Source: Pilaira anomala
Taxonomy: Eukaryota; Mucoromycota; Mucoromycetes; Mucorales; Mucoraceae
Direction: 5' to 3'
DNA length: 64,000 bases
Assembly: GCA_025716855.1 (NCBI GenBank)
Contig: JAIXMQ010000011.1
Coordinates: forward strand, 496,001 to 560,000
Shown here piece by piece: positions 11,967 to 22,586 of this stretch; the first letter of the stretch is position 1, and each line of letters begins with the position of its first letter. The notes beneath the pieces are model-generated. The model saw only the letters and a list, made by a program, of their open reading frames with translations, was not told the DNA's origin and ran no database searches. The translations under genes and the position numbers were made by a program.

Positions 11967-13230
11967 ATTTTATGATTTACAATAAGAAAAAGTAAAAAAA
12001 AAAAGAGAAAAAAAAAAAAAAAAGAAAAAAACAAAAAAATAAGAAAAAACTAAATGGCTTTCTTTCTTTGTAATATAATATATATCTTTTTCAAAATAAA
12101 AACGTTCCTTTTTTTTTTAAAAAAAAAAAAAATAGAATATACGTAGAAAAAAAGAAGAGTTTGGAAAAGCCCAAAAAAAACAATTCCTTTTTTCCCAAAA
12201 AAAAACCCTTTGTAATGAGACGTCATCGATCTCTTTTTAATAGCTGTATTTTAATTTTTTTTTTTTTTTTACATCAAGATGGTTTGTTAAGAGAGCTTAA
12301 AAAGCTCTAGTATATAACTTGCTTATTTCCCAAGATAGTGTGCTGGAATGTATCTCTAGAGATCATAATTAACATTTTTTTTTTTTTACAAGACAGCATG
12401 CTATTGCTATGATATGTCTCTTTTTTTAGTAAGTATATCTATACTGTATAATGTTTATTATCTCAATCTTATCTCACTATGTTTAATCATGAGAAAGTCT
12501 TTTGTACATTCAATGACCTCTGAAAAGATGAGCTGTAACACAGAAGTCAACGGATTCTGGCAAAAAAAAACGCATTGTTGCTTGAATTCAATTGTATACA
12601 ATTCAAAGTGGAGTCTGAAACAAGTTTGTGGTTAATATATGAAAAAAGCGACCTGGATTTTTATCAATTGTTAAAATGACTTGTTAAATAGGATGACTGT
12701 AGCTTCTAAATTCGTTAAAAATAAAAGTATGTAATCAGGTAAAAAAAAAAAGCTAGTTAATTCTATGTTTGTAATAATTTTAGAAAGAAAAGTGCCAATT
12801 TACATTTGTATAATGTAAACATTATCAAACAAAAAGTGCTAATTGATTAGATGGTTAGTACACACACAGTGTAATGTTACAAAAACTTTATTGATTGGCT
12901 TCGCTTACTGAAAAAAAAAAAATCCTTATCATTTGAGTACAATAACCATTTGAAAAAACACCCGGGATAATAATATACAGATGTTGAGATCAATTTAAAA
13001 TACCAGTTTATAAAATAGTATAAATTTGTCAAGGTTGAATCTAGTTTTTTTTTTTTGTAAGCATGTGAGTTGATAGGTTATTATCCAATTGAAGTAACAT
13101 AGTTACAAAGAGCACATTTCGAATGAGTTACACTAATCGGTAGTTCAATGGTGCTATATGGTTTTGTTCCTTTAAGATTCAGGGACGCTTTTTTTTTTTC
13201 TTCTTCTTCTTCTTTCATTATAAAAAAAAA
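11967..13230. other. Shared upstream region of RRM gene and RHO3
   Basis: No gene is seen. The two genes point away from each other. The first 200 bp upstream of the RRM gene are A-rich with purine runs. The last 40 bp before RHO3 hold a (TTC)n tract and an A run. The short open frames here are not supported. Confidence 0.6.
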
Positions 13231-13556
13231 ATGGTACTCTGTACAAAATTCGAAAAAACTATTCAAAGAAAAGTTGTTGTAGTCGGTGATGGTGCTTGTG
13301 GTAAAACATCACTTTTAAATGTTTTCACTCGAGGTTATTTTCCTCAGGTAATTACAACAGTAATAAATCATTTTATAACTATATATTGACCCATCTTTTT
13401 TTTTTTTCTAGGTGTACGAACCAACCGTTTTTGAAAATTATATTCATGAAATGTATGTTGATAATAAAAGAATTGAATTATCAATCTGGGATACTGCAGG
13501 TATACATATAATTATTATTATTATATTTCTTTTTTATATTAACTTTTTTGTGTGTG

Positions 13557-13598
<42 letters not shown>

Positions 13599-14122
13599 AC
13601 AATATTTAGGTCAAGAAGAATTTGATAGATTAAGATCATTATCGTATAATGATACGCATGTCATTATTGTTTGTTTTTCAATTGATAACAGAGATTCGTT
13701 AGAAAATATACCTAATAAATGGATTGAAGAATTACAAGAAGGTTGCCCACAGGCAAAGACTATTCTGGTTGCTCTTAAATGTGATTTAAGAGATGATGAA
13801 ATAGCATTGAAAAAAATTAAACCAATTTTATACGAAGAAGTAAATGTTATTACATATGTAAATCGAAATAATTTATTTATACTAAAACAAAAAATTAATA
13901 ATAGGGATTAGAAGTAGCAAAAAAGATTCACGCCATCAGATATCTCGAATGTTCAGCTAAACACAATAGAGGTGTTAGAGAATGCTTTGAACAAGCTGCA
14001 AAAGTATCTACATCAGGTAAAAAATTATAATTGATATGTAACCTCTTTTTATTAATTTATATATATATATAATAGTCAACTTGGATAACACTTTTGAAAG
14101 ACAATCTTGTATTATTCTTTAA
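13231..14122 (+). CDS. RHO3: Rho3-type small GTPase
   Basis: Five exons (13231-13347, 13412-13499, 13610-13839, 13905-14016, 14076-14122) sum to 594 nt, or 197 aa. Visible motifs: P-loop GDGACGKT (residues 19-26), switch [10 protein letters not shown], switch II DTAGQEEF, ALKCDLR for guanine, and ECSA. TRGYFP and [10 protein letters not shown] match the Rho3 group, which controls polarised exocytosis and actin at hyphal tips. MVLC puts a cysteine at position 4, where yeast Rho3 is palmitoylated. If the last intron (14017-14075) is not spliced, the protein ends in GKKL without a lipid site. Splicing it adds an exon ending in CIIL, a CAAX box expected to be geranylgeranylated, so the spliced form is taken. 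The intron at 13500-13609 has a long A run. Confidence 0.95.
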
Positions 14123-14981
14123 AAACCTTCTCTTTTTTTTTTACCATATAATATATTATTACTATACCCTATAATTTTATTTCTTTTTTTATATATATAT
14201 ATATATATAAACTATTTTATATTATCATCTTATATAAATAGGCGGGAAAAAGAGCAAAGAGTTCCCCCCGTCTTTGTTTATATTGAACACAAAGGTATAC
14301 AGTTTGACACTGTTAATTGCCTAATTGGGTCAAATCTCATTCTTTTTTCCCAATTTTACTCTGGTATAATACAAAAACTCTCATGTTGTTTACATATCTT
14401 CTTAACATTACAGTGAATGTTTTATTATTATTATTCTTTTAATTATTATTATTCTTTTAATTATTATTATTCTTTTAATTATTATTATTCTTTTAATTAT
14501 TATTATTATTCAATTACTTATTAGATTACATAAATTGACAACTGTATCTCAGCTTCAGAGCTCTACAACTTTGTAACAAAAAAAGACGTAAAGCGTCAAA
14601 GTGTGACAAAGCCTTTGTTTTGTCACTCCATAACCATTTTTTTTTTTTTATCATGTAATTTCACATACTTTGAAAACGATCACTTTCATTATGGAGCTTA
14701 ATCAAATTTCGAGATAATTTGAGCTAATACCAAAGATAAATTATTACAAAATCATGGTCCCATTTTTTTTTTGTTTATAATTACGTAAAATCTTACTTTA
14801 TAGTATTGAATTCACATGAATCAGATTTTACTATCCAATTAAAACATAGATAAGTATAGTAATCATGAGCATGAATCATCTTGAGATATTTTACATGTAT
14901 ACAATCTATATAAACACAAACTCCCCCCCCTCCCCCTATTCACACATCTTTCTTTTTGCTTCTTTGTTTTACAAAAAAAAA
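14123..14981. other. Intergenic with short tandem repeat
   Basis: No gene is seen. It holds the tandem repeat listed separately and a small inverted repeat near 14606-14630 (GTGACAAAG ... TTTTGTCAC). AT-dinucleotide runs lie near 14190-14210. Confidence 0.55.
14420..14515. repeat. Tandem repeat, about 19-bp unit
   Basis: The unit ATTATTATTATTCTTTTAA occurs about four times head to tail with almost no change, then decays. It is a simple AT-rich minisatellite. Confidence 0.8.
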
Positions 14982-15757
14982 TGGTTCACGTTGGTATTAT
15001 TGGCTGTAAATTTGTTGGTTTGGAATTGATTGCTCAACTGCATACGACTCGCCTCATCAAACACAAAACGTTTAAACGTTGTTGCCATCGCTAATATTGA
15101 CACCACGATGCACCTTTTCAGATACTGCCTATGTACCCCCTCTTCTCAACTGGTGGGAATCAGATCTTTACTCAATTTCGGTGTGTGAAGCCTGATTTTT
15201 AGATATCTTCATTGATTTTACAAATGTCTAGTTCAAAAGACCCTCAACGCTGTCATTGTAGTAGATTGTACTGCTTCTCAAGCTATTGCAAATATGTAAA
15301 CCCATTCTGGCTTCAACAATACCTTCTCCATCGTGACTCTTAACAAGAAGGCATTCTCTATGGCTCTCTCTTTCCTTATTCAAAGAAATCGGTTCATTAT
15401 CCTCTAATTATAGTGATAACGGTCGTACTACACTCCCATGATGTTTCATGAATCTACTGTAGGTGCTGGTCTCCCTCCCCCCCCCCCGTTTTATCTATAC
15501 GCTTCTTGATTTTATCAAGACGGGACGATGAAATTATCTTGATATCGAAATAAGGAATCTTTTCAGGAACACACTCTCGTAATCTTTTTAACAATTACTC
15601 TACGGTCTCTCCTGGTTCTCTACCAACAATAGTACTTTCTCGGAAATTGTCAAGGTTGCTAAAGATTTTGGATATACTGAACCTGATCCAAAAGATGATT
15701 TGAACGGTATGGATGTTGCTCGCAAGGTAATTTATGTATATCAAGTAATAGTAGTAG

Positions 15758-15793
<36 letters not shown>

Positions 15794-16440
15794 GTTTAAC
15801 TGTATTGATAAAATGTGTGATGTATTTAGATCACTATTTGTGGTCGTTTAGCTGGCTTAAAGATCTTGATGTATCTACTTTAAACGTAGAAAATATTGTT
15901 CCTGAATCCCTTATTAGAACTGTTGCCACCGCTGAGGAATTTAAGAATAAATTACCTAGCTTTGATAAGTCATTTTGCAAAAAATGAAATGAAGAAGCTA
16001 AGAAGGCTGATGGTAATAAATTATTGCGTTACGTTGTTGGCGTTGTTGACCCCAAGGGGGAGGTAATAGTGGTGTTTAAATGAATGAAGTAAAAGCTTTT
16101 TGGAAGATATATACATGTGTCACATATAAAACCTTTTTTTTAGCTTTCAATTTTTGATCTGATTCTATTCCCTATCTCTTAAATATATAGGTATATCCTG
16201 CCACACTCTCATCCTTTTTGCTGGTCTTTCAAGGAAGTGATATTATTATCAAATTTTACGACCAAATATTTTCCAAATGGTGTTTATTATCATTCAGGTA
16301 TAAAAAAATAAATAAGTTATAATGATGTAAAATAAGAGATTTTTAAAACAAAAATGTCTATTTACTTTTTTAGGGCGCTGGTGCTGGTGGATATGGTATC
16401 TTTTCTGACTTAAATTAAAATTCAAGAACACGCTGAAGGC
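14982..16440 (+). pseudogene. Homoserine dehydrogenase pseudogene
   Basis: An N-terminal fragment (MVHVGIIG, then FVGLELIAQL) at 14982 matches the NAD-binding start of homoserine dehydrogenase. It is followed in shifting frames by GTLS(Y)..FNN(Y)S near 15567, FGYTEPDPKDDLNGMDVARK near 15668-15726, GRLAGLKDLDVSTLNVENIVP from about 15839, and GAGAGGYGIFSD near 16376, which is the conserved end (GAGAG..TA.G..SD) of the family. Old introns can still be traced (15727 to about 15828, and 16298-16373), with sound GT and AG ends. Frameshifts and stops break every domain, and the first catalytic half is badly scrambled. The functional copy of this threonine/methionine pathway gene must lie elsewhere. 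Because introns are retained, this was a DNA-level duplication, not a retrocopy. Confidence 0.85.
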
Positions 16441-16859
16441 TATATTAAGCTTTGCATTAATAATTATAATAAAAAATGCCACTATATATATTATATCAAT
16501 ATCTTGACCCAAACGAAATATTCTATATTAATATGATATCTATATAATACAATTCACTTCAAACATATGATTACTGGCAGCCAATAACATCTTCCTAATT
16601 GATCCTCAAGGTCTCTGCAAAAGTACTCTGTATTGAAATTTCAAGCTTGTGAAATACACTGTGCAATTTTTTTTTATATATAATTTACAAAATACTTTTC
16701 ATCTTTTGTGTATTTACTCAAAATGATTTGATAAAGTGTCCCAAAAAAAAATGTCTAGAAAATTTAAGCGGGGTCGATGTATAAAATTGTTTTAAAAAGG
16801 AGTAAAAATGCAACCAACTGCCTTGTGTTTACTTTCTTCTTACTCTTCTTTAAATTAAA
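16441..16859. other. Intergenic, ERG27 upstream region
   Basis: No gene is seen. It contains the tail of the decayed homoserine dehydrogenase copy and the ERG27 promoter. A pyrimidine stretch (TTTCTTCTTACTCTTC) precedes the ATG at 16860. Confidence 0.5.
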
Positions 16860-17821
16860 ATGATTTCTAAAATATATCAAAAAATAGCCATTGTTACAGG
16901 CGCTAATGGGGGTATTGGCTATGGTATCTGCCAACGTTTATTAGAAACCGAAGGCGATTCTATAACACTCGTTATGGCCTGTCGTAATCCTTCTAGAGCT
17001 GCCAACGCAAAAGAAAAATTACTTTTGGAATTTCCTTCTGCTAACATCGACATTGAACTAGTTGATGTTGGAAGCGTTAAAAGTGTAATGTCTTTCTCTG
17101 CTGCGATTAAAGAAAAGTAAGAAAGTTACGATCGTTTGACACTTGCATCATACTTGAACTCATCCATTTATATATATATATATATATTTTTTTTTCAGGT
17201 ACCCTCATGTAAATTATTTGTTTTGTAACGCTGGTATTCTAACTACACTTGGTGTCAACTGGAAACTCATTTTCTATTTATTATTCACTGATCCTATTGG
17301 ATTACTTGAACGTTCTGATGCCACCATTCAGCCTATTGGAGAAATTAATGAAGACGGTATGGGTAAAGTATTTGCCTGTAATGTCTTTGGTCACTATGTT
17401 ATGGTAATTTCCACATGTCAGAATGAGTTGATAATAAATTATTAATAACACAACTCTATTCATAGATGCGTGAATTAGAAAACTTATTAGAAAAATCGGG
17501 TGATGGACGTGTTATCTGGACAAGTTCAATTACGGCTGATAGCAAGTCGTTTAACATTGAGGATTGGCAAGGTATTCAAAGGTTAGAAAGACTGTACGAC
17601 CTTTGTCATATTCAACTCTTAACACATTGATACATATATAGTAAAGAACCATATGAATCATCTAAATGGGCATGTGATATTATCTCTATTGCTCTCAGTG
17701 AACGTTTTGTAAAAGAAGAAAAGCATATTTCATCATTCACAACTTCACCTGGTGTTGTCGCCTCTGATATTGGTGAATTACCACAATGGATTACCAATGC
17801 TAGAACTCTCGCACATTATTT

Positions 17822-17890
<69 letters not shown>

Positions 17891-18193
17891 CTATTCTAAA
17901 TGATTATATATGTATTAATTCAATAATTACACCTATAGTTTCGATTTATAGGTGTGGCATCACAAACAATTACCAGTTACAATGGTGCTGTGGCTGACAT
18001 TTATGCGGCACTTCAACCCCTTAACAAGTTGAGTTTTGTGTGTCGCTACGGTTCTTTATGTAGCCGTTGGGGTACTAGTTATGTTCGCGCCTTTCCTATC
18101 AAATACGACCGTTATACTGCCGAAAAGCTAATTGGAAAATGTGAATTGGCGTATCAAGCTTACAAAAACAATCTTACTGCACCTGTGAACTAA
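16860..18193 (+). CDS. ERG27: 3-keto-steroid reductase (ergosterol synthesis)
   Basis: Five exons (16860-17116, 17199-17403, 17466-17581, 17642-17822, 17939-18193) sum to 1014 nt, or 337 aa. This is a short-chain dehydrogenase: cofactor motif VTGANGGIG (residues 12-20), YLFCNAG in place of NNAG, VIWTSS, and the catalytic YESSK. The DPIGLLERSDATIQ segment and DGMGKVFACNVFGHY match the Erg27/HSD17B7 branch, which reduces the 3-keto group during C4 demethylation with Erg25, Erg26 and Erg28 at the ER. The segment DWQGIQ(R/S)KEPYESSK follows the yeast order. The fourth intron carries 63 consecutive A residues. The 3' UTR runs into inverted-repeat DNA starting near 18298. Confidence 0.92.
17825..17887. 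repeat. 63-bp A tract inside ERG27 intron 4
   Basis: An uninterrupted A run directly follows the splice donor GT. Similar intronic tracts occur at 11143-11192 (RRM gene), 13561-13596 (RHO3) and 37570-37610 (mannosidase, as T). Confidence 0.9.
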
Positions 18194-18297
18194 AAAAAAA
18201 AAAAAAAAAAAAAAAGACACTTGTTCCAAAATATACGCTTACTCAATCTATCTCTGGGATCTATAAATCTTCCCTCTAATATTTTATAAAGACTTGT

Positions 18298-19142
18298 TTG
18301 TACACTTTTATTAAAAATTAATGACAATTATTGGAGGAAAATTCCATTCAAAGAAGTAAAAAAAAAAAAAAAAAAAAAAAAATATACAGAATAAAAAAAA
18401 AAAAAAAATATACAGAATAAAAAAAAAAAAAATGAAAATTAGTAAAAGTTTAAAAAATCAAATTACGTTTAATTGAAAATACCAAGAAAAAGGGTTATAC
18501 AAATACAAATACACAAAGGATTGGATTAATTATCTTTTTAAAAATAAACAAGTTATACTTACACTAAATGCATCTTCGGGAGAGCAACGATATCTATTCA
18601 GGAATGCTTGTTATTGTTATATTGTTATTCATGTTATATTATTGAAGAGCGATAGACGTAACTAACAGAGCCAATTGTCAGGAAAGAGCGAAGGTCATGA
18701 GAGCTAAAACCTTGCAGGAGGTTGGAAAGAATTGTGAAGTAGAGTAGTTGTCACCAGAAGAAGTAAAATGTTGTATTAGAAAAAAGAAATAAAAAATAAT
18801 AACAAAAGTCAGGTAAAATTTATGACGAGTATTTATAATAATTTTTTTTTTTTTCCTTAGTAGAAGTTCCGTAAAGGACGGAAGTAGGGATAAGGTCTTA
18901 ACTATTTATAAAAAAATTGTTAATTTAATCCTTTGTGTATTAATATCACTCTTTTTCTTTTCTTGTATTTTCAATTAAACTCAAGTTGGTTCTTTTATTC
19001 AAACTATTTTTGTTACTAATTTTCATTTTTTTTATTCTGTATTTTTATTCACTGTATAATCATAAATCATTTGTTTTGTCTTTGAACGGAATTTTCCTCC
19101 AATATCGTTAGTTACCATTAATTCCTAATAAAAGTGTACAAT
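18298..19142. repeat. Imperfect palindrome with about 250-bp arms
   Basis: The left arm (about 18298-18555) and right arm (about 18890-19142) are inverted copies. Shared blocks, read on the left arm, are GTACACTTTTATTA, TTGGAGGAAAATTCC, TACAGAATAAAAA, ATGAAAATTAGTAA, TTTAATTGAAAATAC and ACACAAAGGATT. The spacer (about 18556-18889) contains the outer end of the larger foldback element listed next, so two inverted-repeat structures are interlaced. No coding potential is seen. Confidence 0.8.
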
Positions 19143-21765
19143 GAACCACATTTTTCCATTTTATTTCAGAGTGTTTCTCGAGTTTATTTGGAATATATAT
19201 ACATATTATACATATTATACATATAAATCTTTCAATATCATTCACTAGTTATGTATGTACATTGCTATAATTGTTAATTTTCTTTATCCTTGAGGACATG
19301 CCATTTTGCTTAAGCAGAAATAAAACATCCATATCAGTTTCACTAACTATACAATTGCATTAAAACTTTTGGTGGTCAATGCCAAGATAATATAATTCTT
19401 GATATAGTTAAATTTGCCTCTCTCACTTTTAATTTATGGTAAAAAAAGTTTTTTTTAAAAAAAAAAGAGACCTTTTGATACTACCACTCTATTAAGACAG
19501 TAAAGCCCTACGCTACACTACTTGTGTTTACTGGCCTTAATTAGTCTTTTTGATAAAGAAAAACGAGGTACTGTAGACATGATTTTTTTGTTGTAGCGAA
19601 AAAATTTTGAGCCAATCAAATCATCGGAAAAGGGGGGGGAAGTGTATTTTTAGGCAAAAATAAGCCAGCCCCACCCCTATGGATTTTTTCAAAATTCAGA
19701 AATGTGGATATATCTTGGTATCGAAAAGGTTTTAAAGCTTAGCTTTTTAACAATGTACGTAGAATTTTACGCTCTTTTCAATGATGTAAAAATCAGAGTA
19801 AACTAGTAACAGATATTTATAGGTATTATGAAAAAAACGATATACAGTTTTTGTTAGGGCAAGTATATTTTCTACATAAAAAATAATAATTCTAAATATA
19901 TAGAAAGATGCGCCTTCCAATTTTGCATCGATTGTGTATTATATAGTGAAATAGAATAGGTGAAATAAAAGACTTTAATTTGAAAAGAAAGAAATTTGGA
20001 CCCAAATCTCAATTTTAGGTCCAAAAACAGAAAAAAAACCAAATCAGGATACAGACATATCTTGTTAGTCAATGTTATATTCCAAAGATGTAGAATTTAA
20101 AAACTAAGATTTCTATGCATTTAGATTTATCATCTTATATATAAAACATATACATGTCCTAATAGAAGCTGTGCTTTTTCGCAATGACTATTAAACTTTA
20201 TAATTATGTTACTTTTATTTTTACACCATTCGAAAGAGCGTCAAATTTTACCTTAGACATCAATAAAAAGCTAAACTTTAAAACCATTTAAATACAAAGA
20301 TATATCTGCATTTCTAATTTTTTTTTTTTTTTAAGCTGTGAAAAAAATTCCATTTTTTAGAAAAATTTGCTAGTCCCCCCCTATGGCTTTTTTCAAAAAT
20401 CAGAAAGATAGATATATCTTTACATTAAAATGAGTTTAGCGCTTGTTATTTTAACGGTAAATACAGAATTTTGCACTCTTTCGAATGATGCAAAAATCAA
20501 AATAAAATAATTACAAATATTAATGGTTATTGTGATAAAACGGTTTACAGTTTTTGTTAGGGCAAGTATATTTTCTGTTTCCAATAATATAAATCAAATC
20601 ATATAGAAAGATGCGCCTTCAAATTCTGCACTTTCTGCATATCATACTGTTTAATGAAATAATTGATTTAGAGGAACGTTACTTTGACAAGAAGGTATTT
20701 TTTGTCAAAATTTTGATTTCTGGGACCGAAAAACGAGGTGTATATAGACCATGCTACATGCACTCTCCATTTGTAGTGCATGTAAGGAAAACAGTTTTTG
20801 TTAGAGAAAGTATATTTTTTACATATAAAAAGATACATCTTTATATACAATTATCTGCCCATATAAATTTAGAATTTTCTGGATATAGTATTGCATAATA
20901 AAATAGTTAATATTGAAGGACTTTACTTTGACATGAAAGGTTTTCTGGGCTTAAATATGTGGTGTCTGTAGATACTAAAGTGATGTGTATAGTTTATATG
21001 AGGCGCGCTTATTTTTAAGGGTGAAAAACAAACGGGGTGTCCATAGGACTTTAAGCAGTGTGAAACGTTACACACCCTATGAAATTAGACTATATACACT
21101 ACAACCCCCTATGGACGCCCCGTTTTTTACCTCTAAAATGGAAAAAAAAATCGAGATATGGACAAAATTTTCTTTCTTGTCAGATTAAAGTCATCTTAAA
21201 TCAATTATTCTAATATACAACATGATATACAGTCGATGCAAAATTTAAAGACGCATTTTTTCATGTATTTGGATTCATAACTTTAGATATGAAAAATATA
21301 CCTGCCCTAACAAAAACCGTAATTTGACTTTTTCACAATAATCTTTAATCTTTATAATTACTCTACTTTGATTTTTACACCATTCGAAAGAGCGTCAAAT
21401 TCTATATTATAAACCATTCAATAGCTTTGCTCTAAAATTCTTATAATCCCAACATATATCCACATTTAAAACTCTTGAAAAAATCCAAAGGTCGGGACCT
21501 GCTGATTTTTACACTTTTTTCCCTTTTTCCGATCATTTCATTGGCTCAAAAAAAAAATCATTGTAGCAAAGAAAAAAACTTTTTTTTTTTTTGGCTTTAA
21601 CTCTCATGACATTTTGCTCCTCCTTAGCAATTGGCTCTGTTAAGTCTATCACTGTTCAACAACAATAACAGTAACAATAACAATAAACCTTCCCGAACAG
21701 TTATCACTGATCTCCCCCAACAAGGTGCATTTAGATTATAGACTATAACACTTGTTTAGTTACAA
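18540..21765. repeat. Foldback (long terminal inverted repeat) element
   Basis: The outer arms, about 18540-18715 and 21595-21765, are inverted copies. They share TAAACAAG, CTAAATGCA, TTATTGTTA, AACAGAGCCAATTG and GGTCATGAGAG blocks. Inside, 19570-19920 pairs with 21200-21590 (GAGCCAAT.AAATGATCGG, TGTGGATATAT, TTTTTGTTAGGGCA). Two more inner units, about 20090-20320 and 20370-20600, alternate in direction. The centre holds a hairpin around AACGTT at 21070 flanked by GGGGTGTCCATAGG and CCTATGGACGCCCC. No transposase frame is present, so any mobility would depend on other enzymes. The left arm is about 840 bp longer than the right, consistent with a later insertion. Confidence 0.8.
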
Positions 21766-22586
21766 AAAAAAAAAGAGCAAGAAAGTATATGGAGGAGATT
21801 AAAGAGGAAGAAAGAGAGAGAGAAAAAGTATAAACCTATTTGTGGCGAACAAAGAAAGTAGTCAATAACACAAGCCATATGATAAAGTACAACTATTTAT
21901 TATAAAACTAGGTGTATACACTCTGTAAGCTTAGTTACGTTAAAGTTAGTTCAGGATGTATAATATTAACTATTGATTCTGTTATCGAATATTTCATAAA
22001 CAAAAGTTCGATAAATTTAGGTGATTTAGCAACACACAATATAGATAGCCATTGCTGAACTCATGGTCTAATATAAATCTACTTTCTCAAGTAACCAATG
22101 ACAAGAAACTGAGTTGCTCTAAACCTGATATCCAACAGAGGCGTGGTTGTTTAATGCAAATTCTAGAAATAAGCGTACCCTGAAGCTCTGTTAGAAAACA
22201 ACAATTTCTATAAGCCTGACTGTATAATGTTAATAAGATTTCAAAAATAGAATGTGATAATGAAAGTACCTAGGAGTCGCTCTTTTAGCTTGAAAGATTT
22301 ACCTTCCGCCTTTCATTATACATAGTCTTCCAAAAAGCTTTGATAAACATGTCCCATCCTTTCTGTCCCATTGTAATTTTAAATTGTGTCCCAAATTGTA
22401 TGTATGTAAGTACACAATAAAAGTTATAGAAGTTTGTGACACAAAGGACGGAGATTTTGTTAGCTAAAATAATCCCATTATTTCTTTCTCTTTTTCCTTT
22501 CCCTTTTTAAACGTTTTGAGACTTTCCAAATAACAACAACTATATAAATTGATACATTTAATAATAAATAATAAATTTAAAAACAT
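21766..22586. other. Intergenic, DHHC gene upstream region
   Basis: No gene is seen between the right end of the foldback element and the DHHC gene. There is a purine tract near 21780-21830 and a pyrimidine tract near 22480-22510. Confidence 0.55.

Noticed and set aside
19872..21188. Several 60-95 aa open frames inside the foldback element
   Set aside because: They lie in inverted repeats, occur on both strands and show no protein motif.
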